Source of the DNA: Megasphaera hutchinsoni
GTDB lineage: Bacteria; Bacillota; Negativicutes; Veillonellales; Megasphaeraceae
Direction: 5' to 3'
Assembly: GCF_001553405.1 (NCBI RefSeq)
Contig: NZ_KQ960927.1
Coordinates: 1-35,739, forward strand
DNA: 35,739 nt
In this document: piece by piece, positions 7,795-16,876 of the stretch
How positions within the stretch are numbered: the first letter of the stretch is position 1
Layout of the letters: each line of letters starts with the position of its first letter
The notes under the pieces: generated by a model
What the model saw: only the letters and a program-made list of their open reading frames with translations
Told to the model about the DNA's origin: nothing
Databases searched by the model: none
Program-made: the position numbers and the translations under genes

Positions 7795-9183
7795 ATGGTA
7801 GACGTGTTGAAGGGATTGGATAGTTTTATTTGGGGACCACCATTGTTAGTGCTGTTGATTGGGACGGGGGTATTGCTTACTATTCGATTGAAATTGTTAC
7901 AGATTATTCATTTGCCACGTGCGTTGTCTTTAATTTTTCTTGCAAAAAATAAAGGTAGAGGAGATATTGATAGTTTTAAAGCCTTGTGTACAGCCTTGGC
8001 TGCTACGGTAGGAACGGGAAATATTGTTGGGGTAGCGACGGCAGTGCATGCAGGTGGACCGGGAGCTATTTTTTGGATGTGGATTGCTGCGTTTGTGGGG
8101 ATGGCTACGAAATATGCGGAAGGATGTTTAGCTGTAAAGTATCGCCGCGTTGATAAAAATGGCGATATTGCAGGAGGTCCAATGCATTATATTGAAATGG
8201 GATTGGGAAAAAAATATAAACCATTAGCCAATATATTTGCATTTTGTGGTGTATTGGTAGCATTCTTTGGTATTGGTACGTTTGCACAAGTAAATTCTAT
8301 CGTAGAAATAACGCGTTTGAGTGCGAATATTCCCGTTTTATATACGGGTGTTGTTTTGACGGCTATTGTTGCTATTGTTACGATTGGTGGATTACAATCG
8401 ATTGCAAGGACCGCATCTAAAATTGTACCGGCTATGGCTATTATATATGTGCTGGCTACAGTAGGATTTTTGATTATGTCGTATGATCGCATCCCTGCGG
8501 CGTGTTTGGAAATTATCTACTCCGCTTTTCATCCGACAGCAGCTATGGGCGGATTTTTAGGTGCCAGTGTATTGGTAGCTATGCAAAATGGGGTTGCTCG
8601 TGGTGTTTTCTCTAATGAATCAGGGTTAGGGAGTGCACCTATTGTAGCAGCTGCAGCTAAGACAAAATGGCCAGCTGAACAAGGATTGATTTCGATGACG
8701 GGAACATTCATTGATACGATTATTATTTGTACGTTGACGGGATTAGTGTTGGTAGTTAGTGGTGCATGGGCAGGCGATTTGAATGGTGCGGCGATGACAA
8801 ATGCTGTTTTTGAAATGGCCTATCCGATGTGGGGGAGCTTAATCCTTTGTGTGGGATTAGTGCTATTTGCCTTTACTACTATTTTAGGATGGAATTATTA
8901 TGGTGAACGGTGCATTGAATATCTCGTAGGGATTAAAGGCATTTTACCTTACCGTATTATCTTTATTATCCTCGTTGCATGTGGAACATTTTTAAAATTG
9001 GATGTTATTTGGATATTAGCCGATATTGTCAATGGACTTATGGCTATTCCAAACTTGATTGCCTTATTGGGGTTAAGTAGTGTTGTTGTTTTGGAAACGA
9101 AAGCTTATTTCTCATTTATTAAAAAGAGAGAAACGCGTCTTCATTCCGTTCATTCGGGTACAACGCTGCAACAAGAAGAGTAA
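7795..9183 (+). CDS. AGCS-family alanine/glycine:sodium symporter
   Basis: The 462-residue protein belongs to the alanine or glycine:cation symporter family (AlsT/DagA/GlyP). It has about ten or eleven membrane segments and the family signature around TALAATVGTGNIVGVATA. Other landmarks are GGPGAIFWMW, ARGVFSNESGLGSAPI and a GWNYYGERC stretch near the C-terminus. It imports alanine or glycine with sodium; the upstream glycine riboswitch favours glycine. I chose the ATG at 7795, 9 bases after AAGGGAG. An in-frame ATG at 7747 lies inside the riboswitch terminator hairpin and is rejected. The gene is monocistronic, with an intrinsic terminator about 110 bases beyond it. Confidence 0.93.
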   Translation: MVDVLKGLDSFIWGPPLLVLLIGTGVLLTIRLKLLQIIHLPRALSLIFLAKNKGRGDIDSFKALCTALAATVGTGNIVGVATAVHAGGPGAIFWMWIAAFVGMATKYAEGCLAVKYRRVDKNGDIAGGPMHYIEMGLGKKYKPLANIFAFCGVLVAFFGIGTFAQVNSIVEITRLSANIPVLYTGVVLTAIVAIVTIGGLQSIARTASKIVPAMAIIYVLATVGFLIMSYDRIPAACLEIIYSAFHPTAAMGGFLGASVLVAMQNGVARGVFSNESGLGSAPIVAAAAKTKWPAEQGLISMTGTFIDTIIICTLTGLVLVVSGAWAGDLNGAAMTNAVFEMAYPMWGSLILCVGLVLFAFTTILGWNYYGERCIEYLVGIKGILPYRIIFIILVACGTFLKLDVIWILADIVNGLMAIPNLIALLGLSSVVVLETKAYFSFIKKRETRLHSVHSGTTLQQEE

Positions 9184-9617
9184 GAAAATACAGATGATAC
9201 CAAGTACAACAGTAACATGAAAAGGCATGGCTTGTTGGGATAAAAAGGGTAATGTAGTTATATAGCGAAATAGCATTACCTTAATAAAAAAAATAAAAAA
9301 CACGGTATAGTGAATGGGACTTATTGATTTTCTATTGAACGGTACGCTCATTTGAGATACCGTGTTTTTTTTTGTTTAATATCAGGAAGACGATAAGGAT
9401 AAATATCTTCTGTTTAAGATGAGAAAAGCAGCTGTATATTATGCTTTTATTCCTTTCGCCATGACCTTTTTTGGGAATTGCATTGTATGGATATAATGAG
9501 AAGACAAATTCCTAAAAAGCATAATATATATGCTTTACTTTTATCCATCGTAACTTTATACTTAAGTTAAACGTATAACTTTGTTATTTTGGTATATTTG
9601 TACGAAAGGAGTTTTTT
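9184..9617. other. Gene-free region between symporter and nifJ genes
   Basis: I see no coding sequence. From the left it holds an inverse repeat GGTAATG/CATTACC (9248-9254, 9274-9280) and the long-looped terminator at 9295-9373. About 9437-9536 contains three copies of an AAAGCATA-type element in alternating orientation. The nifJ promoter must lie in the right half. TTGGGA (9471) and TATAAT (9492-9497) are only 15 bases apart, so I do not call it firmly. Confidence 0.55.
9295..9373 (+). terminator. Terminator after the symporter gene
   Basis: Arms 9295-9308 and 9357-9370 are 14-base inverse repeats (core ACACGGTAT/ATACCGTGT) followed by a run of T. The enclosed 48 bases are unusually long for a terminator loop and may fold separately. 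The A-rich left flank would also allow minus-strand function. Confidence 0.7.
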
Positions 9618-12600
9618 ATGGCTAAGCAAATTATGAAAACGATGGATGGGAATGAAGCAGCGGCTCATGTAGCGTATGCGTTTACGGAAGTGGCGACGAT
9701 TTATCCTATTACACCTTCATCGCCGATGGCAGAACATGTAGATGTTTGGTCAGCCAAGGGAAGAAAAAATATTTTTGGGCAAACCGTAAAATTAGTTGAA
9801 ATGCAATCTGAAGCAGGTGCAATTGGTGCGGTACATGGTGCAGCAGAAACGGGGAGCTTATGTTCTACTTTTACGGCATCGCAAGGGTTGATGTTGATGA
9901 TTCCTGTTATGCATCGTCTTTCGGGTCAGTTGAAACCAGTTGTTATGCATGTTGCAGCACGTACGGTTGGCTCTCATACGATGTCGATTTTTGGCGATCA
10001 TTCTGACGTTATGGGCTGTCGTAATACGGGCTTTGCTATGGTCTGTAGTTCCAGTGTGCAAGAATGTGCCGATTTAGCTGCGGTTACTCATTTAGCGGCG
10101 ATTAAAGGGCATGTACCATTTATGCACTTTTTTGATGGATTCAGAACATCTCATGAAATTCAAAAAATTCAATTATTAGAAGATACGGAATTATTGAATT
10201 TAGTAGATCAAGAAGCATTATATGCATTTAAGCATCAAGGCTTAAATCCAGAACATCCAGTTATGCGTAGTACTGTTACTAATCCAGACATGTTTTTCCA
10301 AGCACGGGAAGCAAATAACTTATGGTATGATAGATTACCGGCAATAGTACAAGAATACATGGATAAGATTGGGCTATTGACAGGGAGAACGTATAAATTA
10401 TTTGATTACTATGGTGCACCTGATGCGGAACACGTGGTTGTAGCGATGGGGTCAGCCTCAGGTGCTATTCAAGAAACGATTGATGCGTTAAATGCACAAG
10501 GGCATAAAACGGGCTTTGTCCAAGTTCGTTTATTCCGACCTTTCTCGTTGGAACATTTCTTAACTGCATTGCCTGATACGGTAAAAGCAATTACCGTTAT
10601 GGATCGCACGAAAGAACCGGGTTCTTTAGGTGAACCCTTATATTGCGATATTTGTGCAGCAATTGAACATACGGGTAAACGTATTCCTGTATATGCATGC
10701 CGTTATGGATTATCTTCTAAAGATGTACCTCCTGCATCTATTCATGCTGTATTTAATAATATGTGGGAAAAAGAACCGAAAAAACATTTCACCGTTGGCA
10801 TTTTAGATGATGTTACTCATTTATCTATACAAGATTTACCATTAGCAGTGGATACACAAGGTACGGTAAATTGTAAATTCTGGGGTTTTGGCTCGGACGG
10901 AACCGTAGGGGCTAATAAAAACTCAATTAAGATCATTGGTGATCATACGGATATGTTTGTACAGGCGTATTTTGAATATGATACGAAAAAATCTGGTGGA
11001 GTTACGAAATCGCATTTACGTTTTGGCCAAAAACCAATTCGAGCTACGTATTATATCAAACAAGCAGATTTCTTGGCATGTCATAAAGAAGCCTATATGC
11101 AAACGTATGATATCGTAGGAGAAATTCGGGATGGAGGCACATTTTTATTAAATTGCCGTTGGAGCAAAGAAGAACTGGAAACGCATATTCCTGCAGCGGT
11201 AAAGCGGGAAATGGCGAAGAAAAAATTGAATTTTTATATTATTGATGCTTCCGCTATTGCTAAAGAGATTGGCTTAGGTAGTAATCGATTCAATATGGTG
11301 CTTCAATCGGCATTCTTTGCACTTTCTCGAATCTTACCTATTGAAGATGCGGTACAGTATATGAAAGAGGCGATTGCTAAAACCTATTTACTAAAAGGCG
11401 AAAAGGTTATTGAGATGAATCAGGCAGCTGTAGATCGTGGCATTACGGGATTAGTAAAAGTAGAAATTCCTGAATCATGGGCAACAGCAACAGATTCAGC
11501 ACCAGTAGTAGAACGAAATGTACCGGATTTTATTAAAAAGATTGTTGATCCGGCTAATGCACAAAAAGGGGATTCCATTCCTGTTAGTGAATTTGTACCG
11601 TATGTAGATGGATCGTATCCGTTGGGGACGACTCAATATGAAAAACGTGGTATTGCATCAACGGTACCAGAATGGATTCCAGAAAATTGTATTCAATGTA
11701 ATCGTTGTGCATTAGTATGCCCGCATGCTTGCATTAGACCGTATTTAGTAGATGCTGAAGAAAAGGCGGCCGCACCAGAAGCGTTTGTTACCAAAAAAGC
11801 AACTGGTAAAGATATGGGTCTTTATGAATTTCGTATACAAGTATCGCCGTTAGATTGTTATAGTTGTGATACGTGTGCAAACGTATGCCCTGCTAAAGAA
11901 AAAGCGTTAGTGATGCGTCCGTTGGAAACACAACGTCACGAAGATGAAAATTGGCAATTTGCTCAAACATTAGCTCCGAAAAATACAGGGTTGGATAAAT
12001 TCTCCATTAAGGGAAGTCAGTTTAATAAACCTCTCTTAGAATTCTCGGGCGCTTGTGCTGGTTGTACTGAAACGGCGTATATGAAAATTTTGACGCAGTT
12101 ATTTGGTCATCGTATGTTAGTGGCGAATGCAACTGGATGTACACAAGCTTGGGGATCGGCTATGCCAAGTATTCCTTATACGACAAATCATGAAGGGTGC
12201 GGTCCGGCTTGGTCTAATTCAGTATTTGAAGATAATGCGGAATTTGCGTTGGGCATGGCCTTATCTATGGATCAACAGCGAGATGATTTGCGTTTAAAGA
12301 CGGAACGATTGGTCGAATTAACTACGGGCGAGCTTCATGATGCAGCCGTTGCTTGGTTAGCTTCGTTAGGAGTTGAAAATGAAGGGGAAATTACAGAACC
12401 CGTAAGTCGTGCGTATGTGCGGGCTTTGCAAGGAGCTGAGCTTGAAGGCGAAGCAGAAACATTACGACAATATTTATGCACACATAAGGAACATATTATT
12501 AAAAAGACGATTTGGATGTATGGTGGTGACGGCTGGGCGTATGATATCGGGTATGGTGGCTTAGATCACGTTATGGCGATGGATGTTAATTTGAATATCA

Positions 12601-13151
12601 TGATTGTTGATACAGAAGTATATTCTAATACAGGCGGTCAATCATCGAAGGCTACGCCAGTTGGTGCCGTAGCACAATTTGCTTCATCTGGGCGAAAATT
12701 TAATAAAAAAGATTTAGGTCGCTTATTGATGACATATGGGCATGTGTATATCGCTCAAATTGCCTTAGGTGCTGATCCTAATCAAATGATTAAAGCGATT
12801 AAGGAAGCGGAAGCATATAATGGACCATCTGTTATTATCGCTTATGCACCTTGTATTAATCATGGCTTGAGTTGTGGTATGGGACATGCACAAGACGAAA
12901 TGAAACGAGCGGTTGATTGTGGTTATTGGCACTTATATCGGTATAATCCATTGTTACGCAAAGAAGGTAAAAATCCGTTCATTCTTGATTCGAAAGAACC
13001 AAAGGCCTCCTTCCGCGAGTACTTAATGGGTGAAACGCGGTATGCTGCGTTGACGAGAACATTCCCGGAACTAGCGGAAGAGCTGTTCGTAAAAGCAGAG
13101 GAATATGCGAAAGAAAAATATGAAATTTATCGTACGTTAGCAGGAAAATAA
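9618..13151 (+). CDS. nifJ: Pyruvate:ferredoxin (flavodoxin) oxidoreductase, homodimeric type
   Basis: The enzyme splits pyruvate to acetyl-CoA and CO2 and reduces ferredoxin. The 1177-residue single chain is the full-length fused form. The N-terminal pyruvate-binding domain carries YPITPSSPMAE (about 29-39). A ferredoxin-like insert holds two cluster motifs near 690-700 (CIQCNRCALVCP) and 746-757 (CYSCDTCANVCP). The cysteines that bind the proximal cluster begin at CAGC (about 812). The thiamine diphosphate site is GDGWAYDIGYGG (about 968). An AAAGGAG site precedes the ATG by 6 bases. It is monocistronic and faces the lactate permease gene. Lactate taken up and oxidised to pyruvate would feed it. 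Confidence 0.97.
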   Translation: MAKQIMKTMDGNEAAAHVAYAFTEVATIYPITPSSPMAEHVDVWSAKGRKNIFGQTVKLVEMQSEAGAIGAVHGAAETGSLCSTFTASQGLMLMIPVMHRLSGQLKPVVMHVAARTVGSHTMSIFGDHSDVMGCRNTGFAMVCSSSVQECADLAAVTHLAAIKGHVPFMHFFDGFRTSHEIQKIQLLEDTELLNLVDQEALYAFKHQGLNPEHPVMRSTVTNPDMFFQAREANNLWYDRLPAIVQEYMDKIGLLTGRTYKLFDYYGAPDAEHVVVAMGSASGAIQETIDALNAQGHKTGFVQVRLFRPFSLEHFLTALPDTVKAITVMDRTKEPGSLGEPLYCDICAAIEHTGKRIPVYACRYGLSSKDVPPASIHAVFNNMWEKEPKKHFTVGILDDVTHLSIQDLPLAVDTQGTVNCKFWGFGSDGTVGANKNSIKIIGDHTDMFVQAYFEYDTKKSGGVTKSHLRFGQKPIRATYYIKQADFLACHKEAYMQTYDIVGEIRDGGTFLLNCRWSKEELETHIPAAVKREMAKKKLNFYIIDASAIAKEIGLGSNRFNMVLQSAFFALSRILPIEDAVQYMKEAIAKTYLLKGEKVIEMNQAAVDRGITGLVKVEIPESWATATDSAPVVERNVPDFIKKIVDPANAQKGDSIPVSEFVPYVDGSYPLGTTQYEKRGIASTVPEWIPENCIQCNRCALVCPHACIRPYLVDAEEKAAAPEAFVTKKATGKDMGLYEFRIQVSPLDCYSCDTCANVCPAKEKALVMRPLETQRHEDENWQFAQTLAPKNTGLDKFSIKGSQFNKPLLEFSGACAGCTETAYMKILTQLFGHRMLVANATGCTQAWGSAMPSIPYTTNHEGCGPAWSNSVFEDNAEFALGMALSMDQQRDDLRLKTERLVELTTGELHDAAVAWLASLGVENEGEITEPVSRAYVRALQGAELEGEAETLRQYLCTHKEHIIKKTIWMYGGDGWAYDIGYGGLDHVMAMDVNLNIMIVDTEVYSNTGGQSSKATPVGAVAQFASSGRKFNKKDLGRLLMTYGHVYIAQIALGADPNQMIKAIKEAEAYNGPSVIIAYAPCINHGLSCGMGHAQDEMKRAVDCGYWHLYRYNPLLRKEGKNPFILDSKEPKASFREYLMGETRYAALTRTFPELAEELFVKAEEYAKEKYEIYRTLAGK

Positions 13152-13163
13152 AATAGTAATGAT

Positions 13164-13204
13164 AAAAAGTTCCCTTTGGCAGATAACTGAGGGGAACTTT
13201 TTTG
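13164..13204 (+). terminator. Terminator of nifJ
   Basis: AAAAGTTCCC (from 13165) pairs with GGGAACTTTT (13192-13201), followed by further T, 13 bases after the nifJ stop codon. The mirrored A/T flanks may make it bidirectional. Confidence 0.85.
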
Positions 13205-13244
13205 AGTATATGCAGAAATAGTTTTTTAGGTATATCCGTAGGCA

Positions 13245-13288
13245 TAAAAAAGAAGAGACCCTAGTGTTTTTTTCTAGTGTCTCTTCTT
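13245..13288 (-). terminator. Terminator of the lactate permease gene
   Basis: Arms 13250-13264 and 13274-13288 pair with one mismatch. Read on the minus strand, the stem ends in a run of T (complement of the A run at 13246-13251). It lies 26 bases beyond the stop codon of the minus-strand permease gene and back to back with the nifJ terminator. Confidence 0.85.
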
Positions 13289-13313
13289 GGATAAGCGTTG
13301 TTTATGTTATATG

Positions 13314-14831
13314 CTAAAGTAATATTTGACCAAAATAGACGATGGCACCTAATATGATAATAAAAGGAATATATACTTTTACGATAGCTTTTAATATTTC
13401 ACTGTCTTTTCCTTTTAAGGAAATTGCCCCTACGGCAATGGCGATGCTTTGAGGAGAAATCATTTTGCCTGCACATGTCCCGGCTGAATTGGCAGCAGCA
13501 AGCCAGGTTTTACTGGCACCAATCGCAACGGCTGCATCTGTTTGTAAATTACCAAAAAGGACGTTACTAGACGTACCGGAACCAGTGATAAAGGTACCGA
13601 CAGAGCCGATTAAAGGTGCAATAAAGGGATAGAACGAACCAGTTGTAGATACGGCAGTGGCTGCGATTTCTGAGGTCATACCGCTATATCCCATGACTTT
13701 GGCCGTAGCGATTACGGCGATAATGGTAATAATCGTATTGCGTAGACCGATAACTGTATTTTTAAATACGGTGGCCATTTCTTTGTAGCCAGATGCTTGA
13801 ATTTTACCACTGATAATAGCGGCTAAGAGGATGAGAACGCCTGGAGTGGCAATCCATACGAAGGTATAAGGTGTACCCCCCATACCAGTATAAATTTGTA
13901 CGGATGTACGGAATACATTTAATGGACCATTGATAAATGGTACGAGTTTTGATGTAAATAATAAAAATACAAAAATTAAAATAAAGGGTAAGCATGCAAT
14001 TAATCCACCTTTTAATGGCACATGGGCTGGTTCTATATCCATAATATAGGTTTTATCTTGCGGTGGACGTACTTTAGAATAAATAATAATGACGGCCATA
14101 ATAATTACGGAGGCCCCCATAGCAGATAATTCAGGACCAGCAAAGGCGGAAACAATTAATTCGGGCAATGCTAACGCGATGCCGGAAAAAACGGATAATA
14201 AGAAAACACCTTTTAGTGCTTTAAATGATCCTTCTGAAACAACCACCATGAGTAAGGGGCAAATAATGTTTAACGGTAATAATTGAAAACTAATATAAGT
14301 TGCTAATTGGACAGGATCAAGCCCTGTAATATTTGCTAGCGTACTAGCAGGAATACCGATGGAACCAAACGTAGTTGGGACAGAATTAGCAATTAAGCAA
14401 GCTAAAATTGCTTTTACGGGATTAAAGCCTAAAGCGACTAACATACTGGCTGGAATAGCAATTGCTGTTCCAAAGCCAGCCATCCCTTCCATAAAGGCAC
14501 CGAATCCCCAGCCGATGAGCAAGAGGAGCACACGGCGATCTTTACTTACGGCAGTTAACATATGTTTGATAATATCCATGCTTTTATTATAGGTCGTTAA
14601 ATTATAGGTAAAAATAGCAGCGATAATGACTAATAAAATAGGCCAGCATGCTAAAGCAACGCCTTCAAGTGCGGCTGTAACGGCATCTAAGGTGTTCATT
14701 GAATGAATCCCTAAGGCCACAGCAAAGGCGATTAATAAGGCAATCGGGCAAGCTTTATAACTTTGCATTTTTAAGAAGCCTAATGAAATAATGAGCCATA
14801 AAATTGGCGATAAAGCTAATATAAAGTTCAT
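13314..14831 (-). CDS. lctP: L-lactate permease (LctP family)
   Basis: This 505-residue protein has twelve or more membrane segments and the LctP/LldP-family landmarks. These include GFGAFMEGMAGFGTAIAIP (about 108-126), GFNPVKAILACLIANSVPTT, and the C-terminal GSVGTFITGSGTSSNVLFG and AGKMISPQSIAIA. It imports lactate, probably with a proton, across the inner membrane. It is slightly shorter than the 530-560 residues of enterobacterial relatives. An AAAGGAAG site precedes the ATG. It is a single-gene unit with its own promoter and terminator. Lactate is the main carbon source of Veillonella, and nifJ next door handles the pyruvate made from it. Confidence 0.93.
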   Translation of the reverse strand: MNFILALSPILWLIISLGFLKMQSYKACPIALLIAFAVALGIHSMNTLDAVTAALEGVALACWPILLVIIAAIFTYNLTTYNKSMDIIKHMLTAVSKDRRVLLLLIGWGFGAFMEGMAGFGTAIAIPASMLVALGFNPVKAILACLIANSVPTTFGSIGIPASTLANITGLDPVQLATYISFQLLPLNIICPLLMVVVSEGSFKALKGVFLLSVFSGIALALPELIVSAFAGPELSAMGASVIIMAVIIIYSKVRPPQDKTYIMDIEPAHVPLKGGLIACLPFILIFVFLLFTSKLVPFINGPLNVFRTSVQIYTGMGGTPYTFVWIATPGVLILLAAIISGKIQASGYKEMATVFKNTVIGLRNTIITIIAVIATAKVMGYSGMTSEIAATAVSTTGSFYPFIAPLIGSVGTFITGSGTSSNVLFGNLQTDAAVAIGASKTWLAAANSAGTCAGKMISPQSIAIAVGAISLKGKDSEILKAIVKVYIPFIIILGAIVYFGQILL

Positions 14832-15176
14832 TGTACATCTTCCTTTCTATGGTCGTTAGCTGTTTTGATATAACACGACAACGTCATGTTAGGCCTGTTA
14901 GGTAGTGGTATTCGTGTCACAATATAAAAAAATGTGAAAAAAATAACAAAACACAACACACATATTATATATAAACAAAAAGAATAATTCAATCAAAAAA
15001 TCAATTCTAAAAAAGAATAGTAAAGTGAATCAAAAAAATATATATAAAAAAAACTGTTATTAACTTATTTATTTTTCTTATATATAACAAGAAAAAATCT
15101 TTTTCAAAGAAGAAAATAAAATTATTCTAATATTGACTTTTATATTTAAAGGAGAGTTAACTACAAAGAAATGATA
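14832..15176. other. AT-rich upstream region of the lactate permease gene
   Basis: No coding sequence is visible. The part nearest the permease gene is its leader (about 14832-14915). The promoter is at 14921-14949. From 14950 to 15176 the DNA is extremely AT-rich. It includes a small inverse repeat TTTTTCTT/AAGAAAAA (15072-15079, 15089-15096), without a clear function. Confidence 0.5.
14921..14949 (-). promoter_or_regulatory. Promoter of the lactate permease gene
   Basis: On the minus strand, TTGTTA (14949-14944) and TATATT (14926-14921) are spaced 17 bases. This gives a leader of about 85 bases before the permease ATG. I found no clear operator. Confidence 0.55.
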
Positions 15177-15213
15177 AAAAAATGACCATAAGGGATGAAT
15201 CCACTATGGTCAT
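15174..15213 (-). terminator. Terminator of the transglycosylase-LUD operon
   Basis: ATGACCATA (15182-15190) and TATGGTCAT (15205-15213) form the stem, with a further GGAT/ATCC pairing inside. Read on the minus strand, a run of seven T follows (complement of 15175-15181). Confidence 0.85.
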
Positions 15214-15246
15214 GATACGCGTAAATATAGATATGTAGGATCGTTG

Positions 15247-15888
15247 TTAAAAGCCGAGGGTGGTTCCAACTAAGATGATTTTTATTCGTCCTGATGGGGT
15301 AGAACGACGAGTCAAGACAAATTGATTGCAAATGGAATCTTCCGTTAGACAATCATGACAAACGCCGGTATGTTGACAGGGGGTTTGCGTAGCAAAGCGC
15401 TGCATGTTTAGTGGTGCTGCAATCGTTCTAGCTCGTTGTTTGGCATCGGCGATGGTAGCAACGACTTTATTCATACCTGCTACGACAATGACTTGACGTG
15501 GCCCGTATAATAAGGCGGCTAGACGGTTGCCGTTACCGTCAATATTATAGAGTGTTCCATCTAATGAAATGGCATTAGCACTCATGAGAAAGGTGTCACA
15601 AAGGAGGGCTTGCCGCATGATGTCATTTCGCTGTTCTTTGGTAGTTGCTTGATCGCGATCAAGGACGGGATAGCGTTGGCGAATCGCATCTAATAAGCCT
15701 ATTTCTTGTAAGGTGATGGAGCCCCCCCAAGATACGATGTGGTCGAGAGGAATAAGGGATAGTGCTTTTTCTCTTGCTTCGTGCGAGGTTTGGCAAAAAT
15801 AGGCATCAAATCCATTCTTTTGAAAATTTTTTATGAGGGTAGATGCTTGTTTTAGATATAATACTTGTTTTACATTGGGTGTATTCAT
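15247..15888 (-). CDS. LUD-domain protein (LutC/YkgG family), stand-alone
   Basis: The 213-residue product is a LUD-domain (formerly DUF162) protein. In Bacillus and E. coli the family belongs to the LutABC/YkgEFG lactate oxidase complexes. Landmarks are IVSWGGSITLQEIGL (about 51-65), SANAISLDGTLYNIDGNGNR (103-122) and a Cys set C171-x5-C177-x2-C180-x6-C187 that could bind a metal or Fe-S cluster. No lutA or lutB partners are adjacent. Its ATG overlaps the stop of the transglycosylase gene by 4 bases, so the two are co-translated. The lactate permease gene lies next downstream but has its own promoter. A role in lactate oxidation is possible but unproven. Confidence 0.85.
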   Translation of the reverse strand: MNTPNVKQVLYLKQASTLIKNFQKNGFDAYFCQTSHEAREKALSLIPLDHIVSWGGSITLQEIGLLDAIRQRYPVLDRDQATTKEQRNDIMRQALLCDTFLMSANAISLDGTLYNIDGNGNRLAALLYGPRQVIVVAGMNKVVATIADAKQRARTIAAPLNMQRFATQTPCQHTGVCHDCLTEDSICNQFVLTRRSTPSGRIKIILVGTTLGF

Positions 15889-16691
15889 AAAGAAGGCCTC
15901 CTTGAAATATGGTCTTTAGTAGGGGATAAATGTAGCGGGTGGCGATATGCTTGTACCGCGTCTTGAGAAGTGATATATCCTTGCTTGGTCATAAAGGATA
16001 ATACGACTTGTTGTCTTTTTTTTGCTTCCTCATAGTGCGTATAGGGATTATAGCGATTAGGGGCTTGAATCAAGCCGGCTAATAGACTGGCTTGAGATAA
16101 GGTCAGTTTATCAGGGGTAGTATTAAAAAAGATATGGCAAGCCGCTTGAATGCCCACGGCATGAGGGCCAAAATAAATGGAATTTACGTATAATTCTAAA
16201 ATTTCATCTTTTGTATAATAATGCTCTAGTAATATAGCTAATACTAGCTCTTTCCCTTTGCGCGTAAAGGTTTTATCTTGTGTTAAGAAAAGATTTTTTA
16301 CCACTTGTTGGCTAATCGTACTGCCGCCTTCTTTTTTTGCAGAGGATAAGATATTTACGATTATTGCCCGGGATATTCCCATAGGATCAAACGCTCCATG
16401 TTCATAAAATCGTTTATCTTCCGTAGCAATGATGGCATGTTTTAAATCGAGGGGCAATATGGCAAAAGAAACATAGGTTGGTTGCATTTTCTTTTTTTCC
16501 TCTACGGCTTTTGGAAATTGAAGATATGGATATAAACTATTAGGGCAGAATATATTGAGGAAAGAAATCGAATGCGTGGGGGGATTGGTGGTAGGGAAAG
16601 TTGTAGGTGTCGCCGGTAGCGTTGAAAAAGATGTATATATTGTACATAAGCAAAAGGCGAGAAAAAAAGCGAGTAGTAATTTTTTTTTCAT
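15885..16691 (-). CDS. Monofunctional peptidoglycan glycosyltransferase (GT51)
   Basis: The enzyme polymerises lipid II into glycan strands at the outer face of the inner membrane. The 268-residue product has an N-terminal signal anchor (about 4-22), a Thr/Pro-rich linker (about 24-40), and one GT51 domain (about 70-235). Catalytic Glu91 is in EDKRFYEHGAFD. GGSTISQQVVKN (122-133), KGKELVLA and KDEILELYVNSIYFG are the other family motifs. There is no transpeptidase domain, so it resembles MtgA or a class A PBP reduced to its first half. An AGGAGG site precedes the ATG. It heads a two-gene operon with the LUD gene. Confidence 0.9.
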   Translation of the reverse strand: MKKKLLLAFFLAFCLCTIYTSFSTLPATPTTFPTTNPPTHSISFLNIFCPNSLYPYLQFPKAVEEKKKMQPTYVSFAILPLDLKHAIIATEDKRFYEHGAFDPMGISRAIIVNILSSAKKEGGSTISQQVVKNLFLTQDKTFTRKGKELVLAILLEHYYTKDEILELYVNSIYFGPHAVGIQAACHIFFNTTPDKLTLSQASLLAGLIQAPNRYNPYTHYEEAKKRQQVVLSFMTKQGYITSQDAVQAYRHPLHLSPTKDHISRRPSL

Positions 16692-16798
16692 AGGACCTCC
16701 TAATTATTATCTATTGTAGCATAGTTTGTAGAGAATAATATAGATATAGTGCGAGTTAAGTGGGAAAGTTACCGCGTAAAAATAATAATACAAAATAC

Positions 16799-16827
16799 TT
16801 GCATAATACTACAAAAAGAGCTATAAT
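16799..16827 (+). promoter_or_regulatory. Promoter of argGH
   Basis: TTGCAT (16799-16804) and a perfect TATAAT (16822-16827) have a 17-base spacer. Transcription would start near 16834, about 43 bases before the argG ATG. Confidence 0.75.
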
Positions 16828-16839
16828 ATACGAAGTTAA

Positions 16840-16853
16840 TGAAATAATATTCG
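16840..16853. promoter_or_regulatory. Possible ARG box (ArgR/AhrC operator)
   Basis: TGAAATAATATTCG agrees at 12 of 14 positions with the ARG box consensus TGAATWWWWATTCA. It lies just downstream of the predicted argG transcription start, a position suited to repression by arginine. AT-rich DNA gives chance matches, so this is tentative. Confidence 0.4.
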
Positions 16854-16876
16854 CACACTGCATGGAGGGGATTAGT

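Noticed and set aside
9112-9351. Minus-strand open frame after the symporter gene
   Set aside because: It runs through a terminator hairpin and the 3' end of the symporter gene, with no recognisable domain.
16760-16876. N-terminal extension of argG
   Set aside because: It covers the -35 and -10 boxes and a possible ARG box, and argG family proteins begin at the P-loop region as seen from 16877.
16692-16876. T-box leader before argG
   Set aside because: The predicted leader is about 43 bases, far too short, and the T-box sequence is absent.
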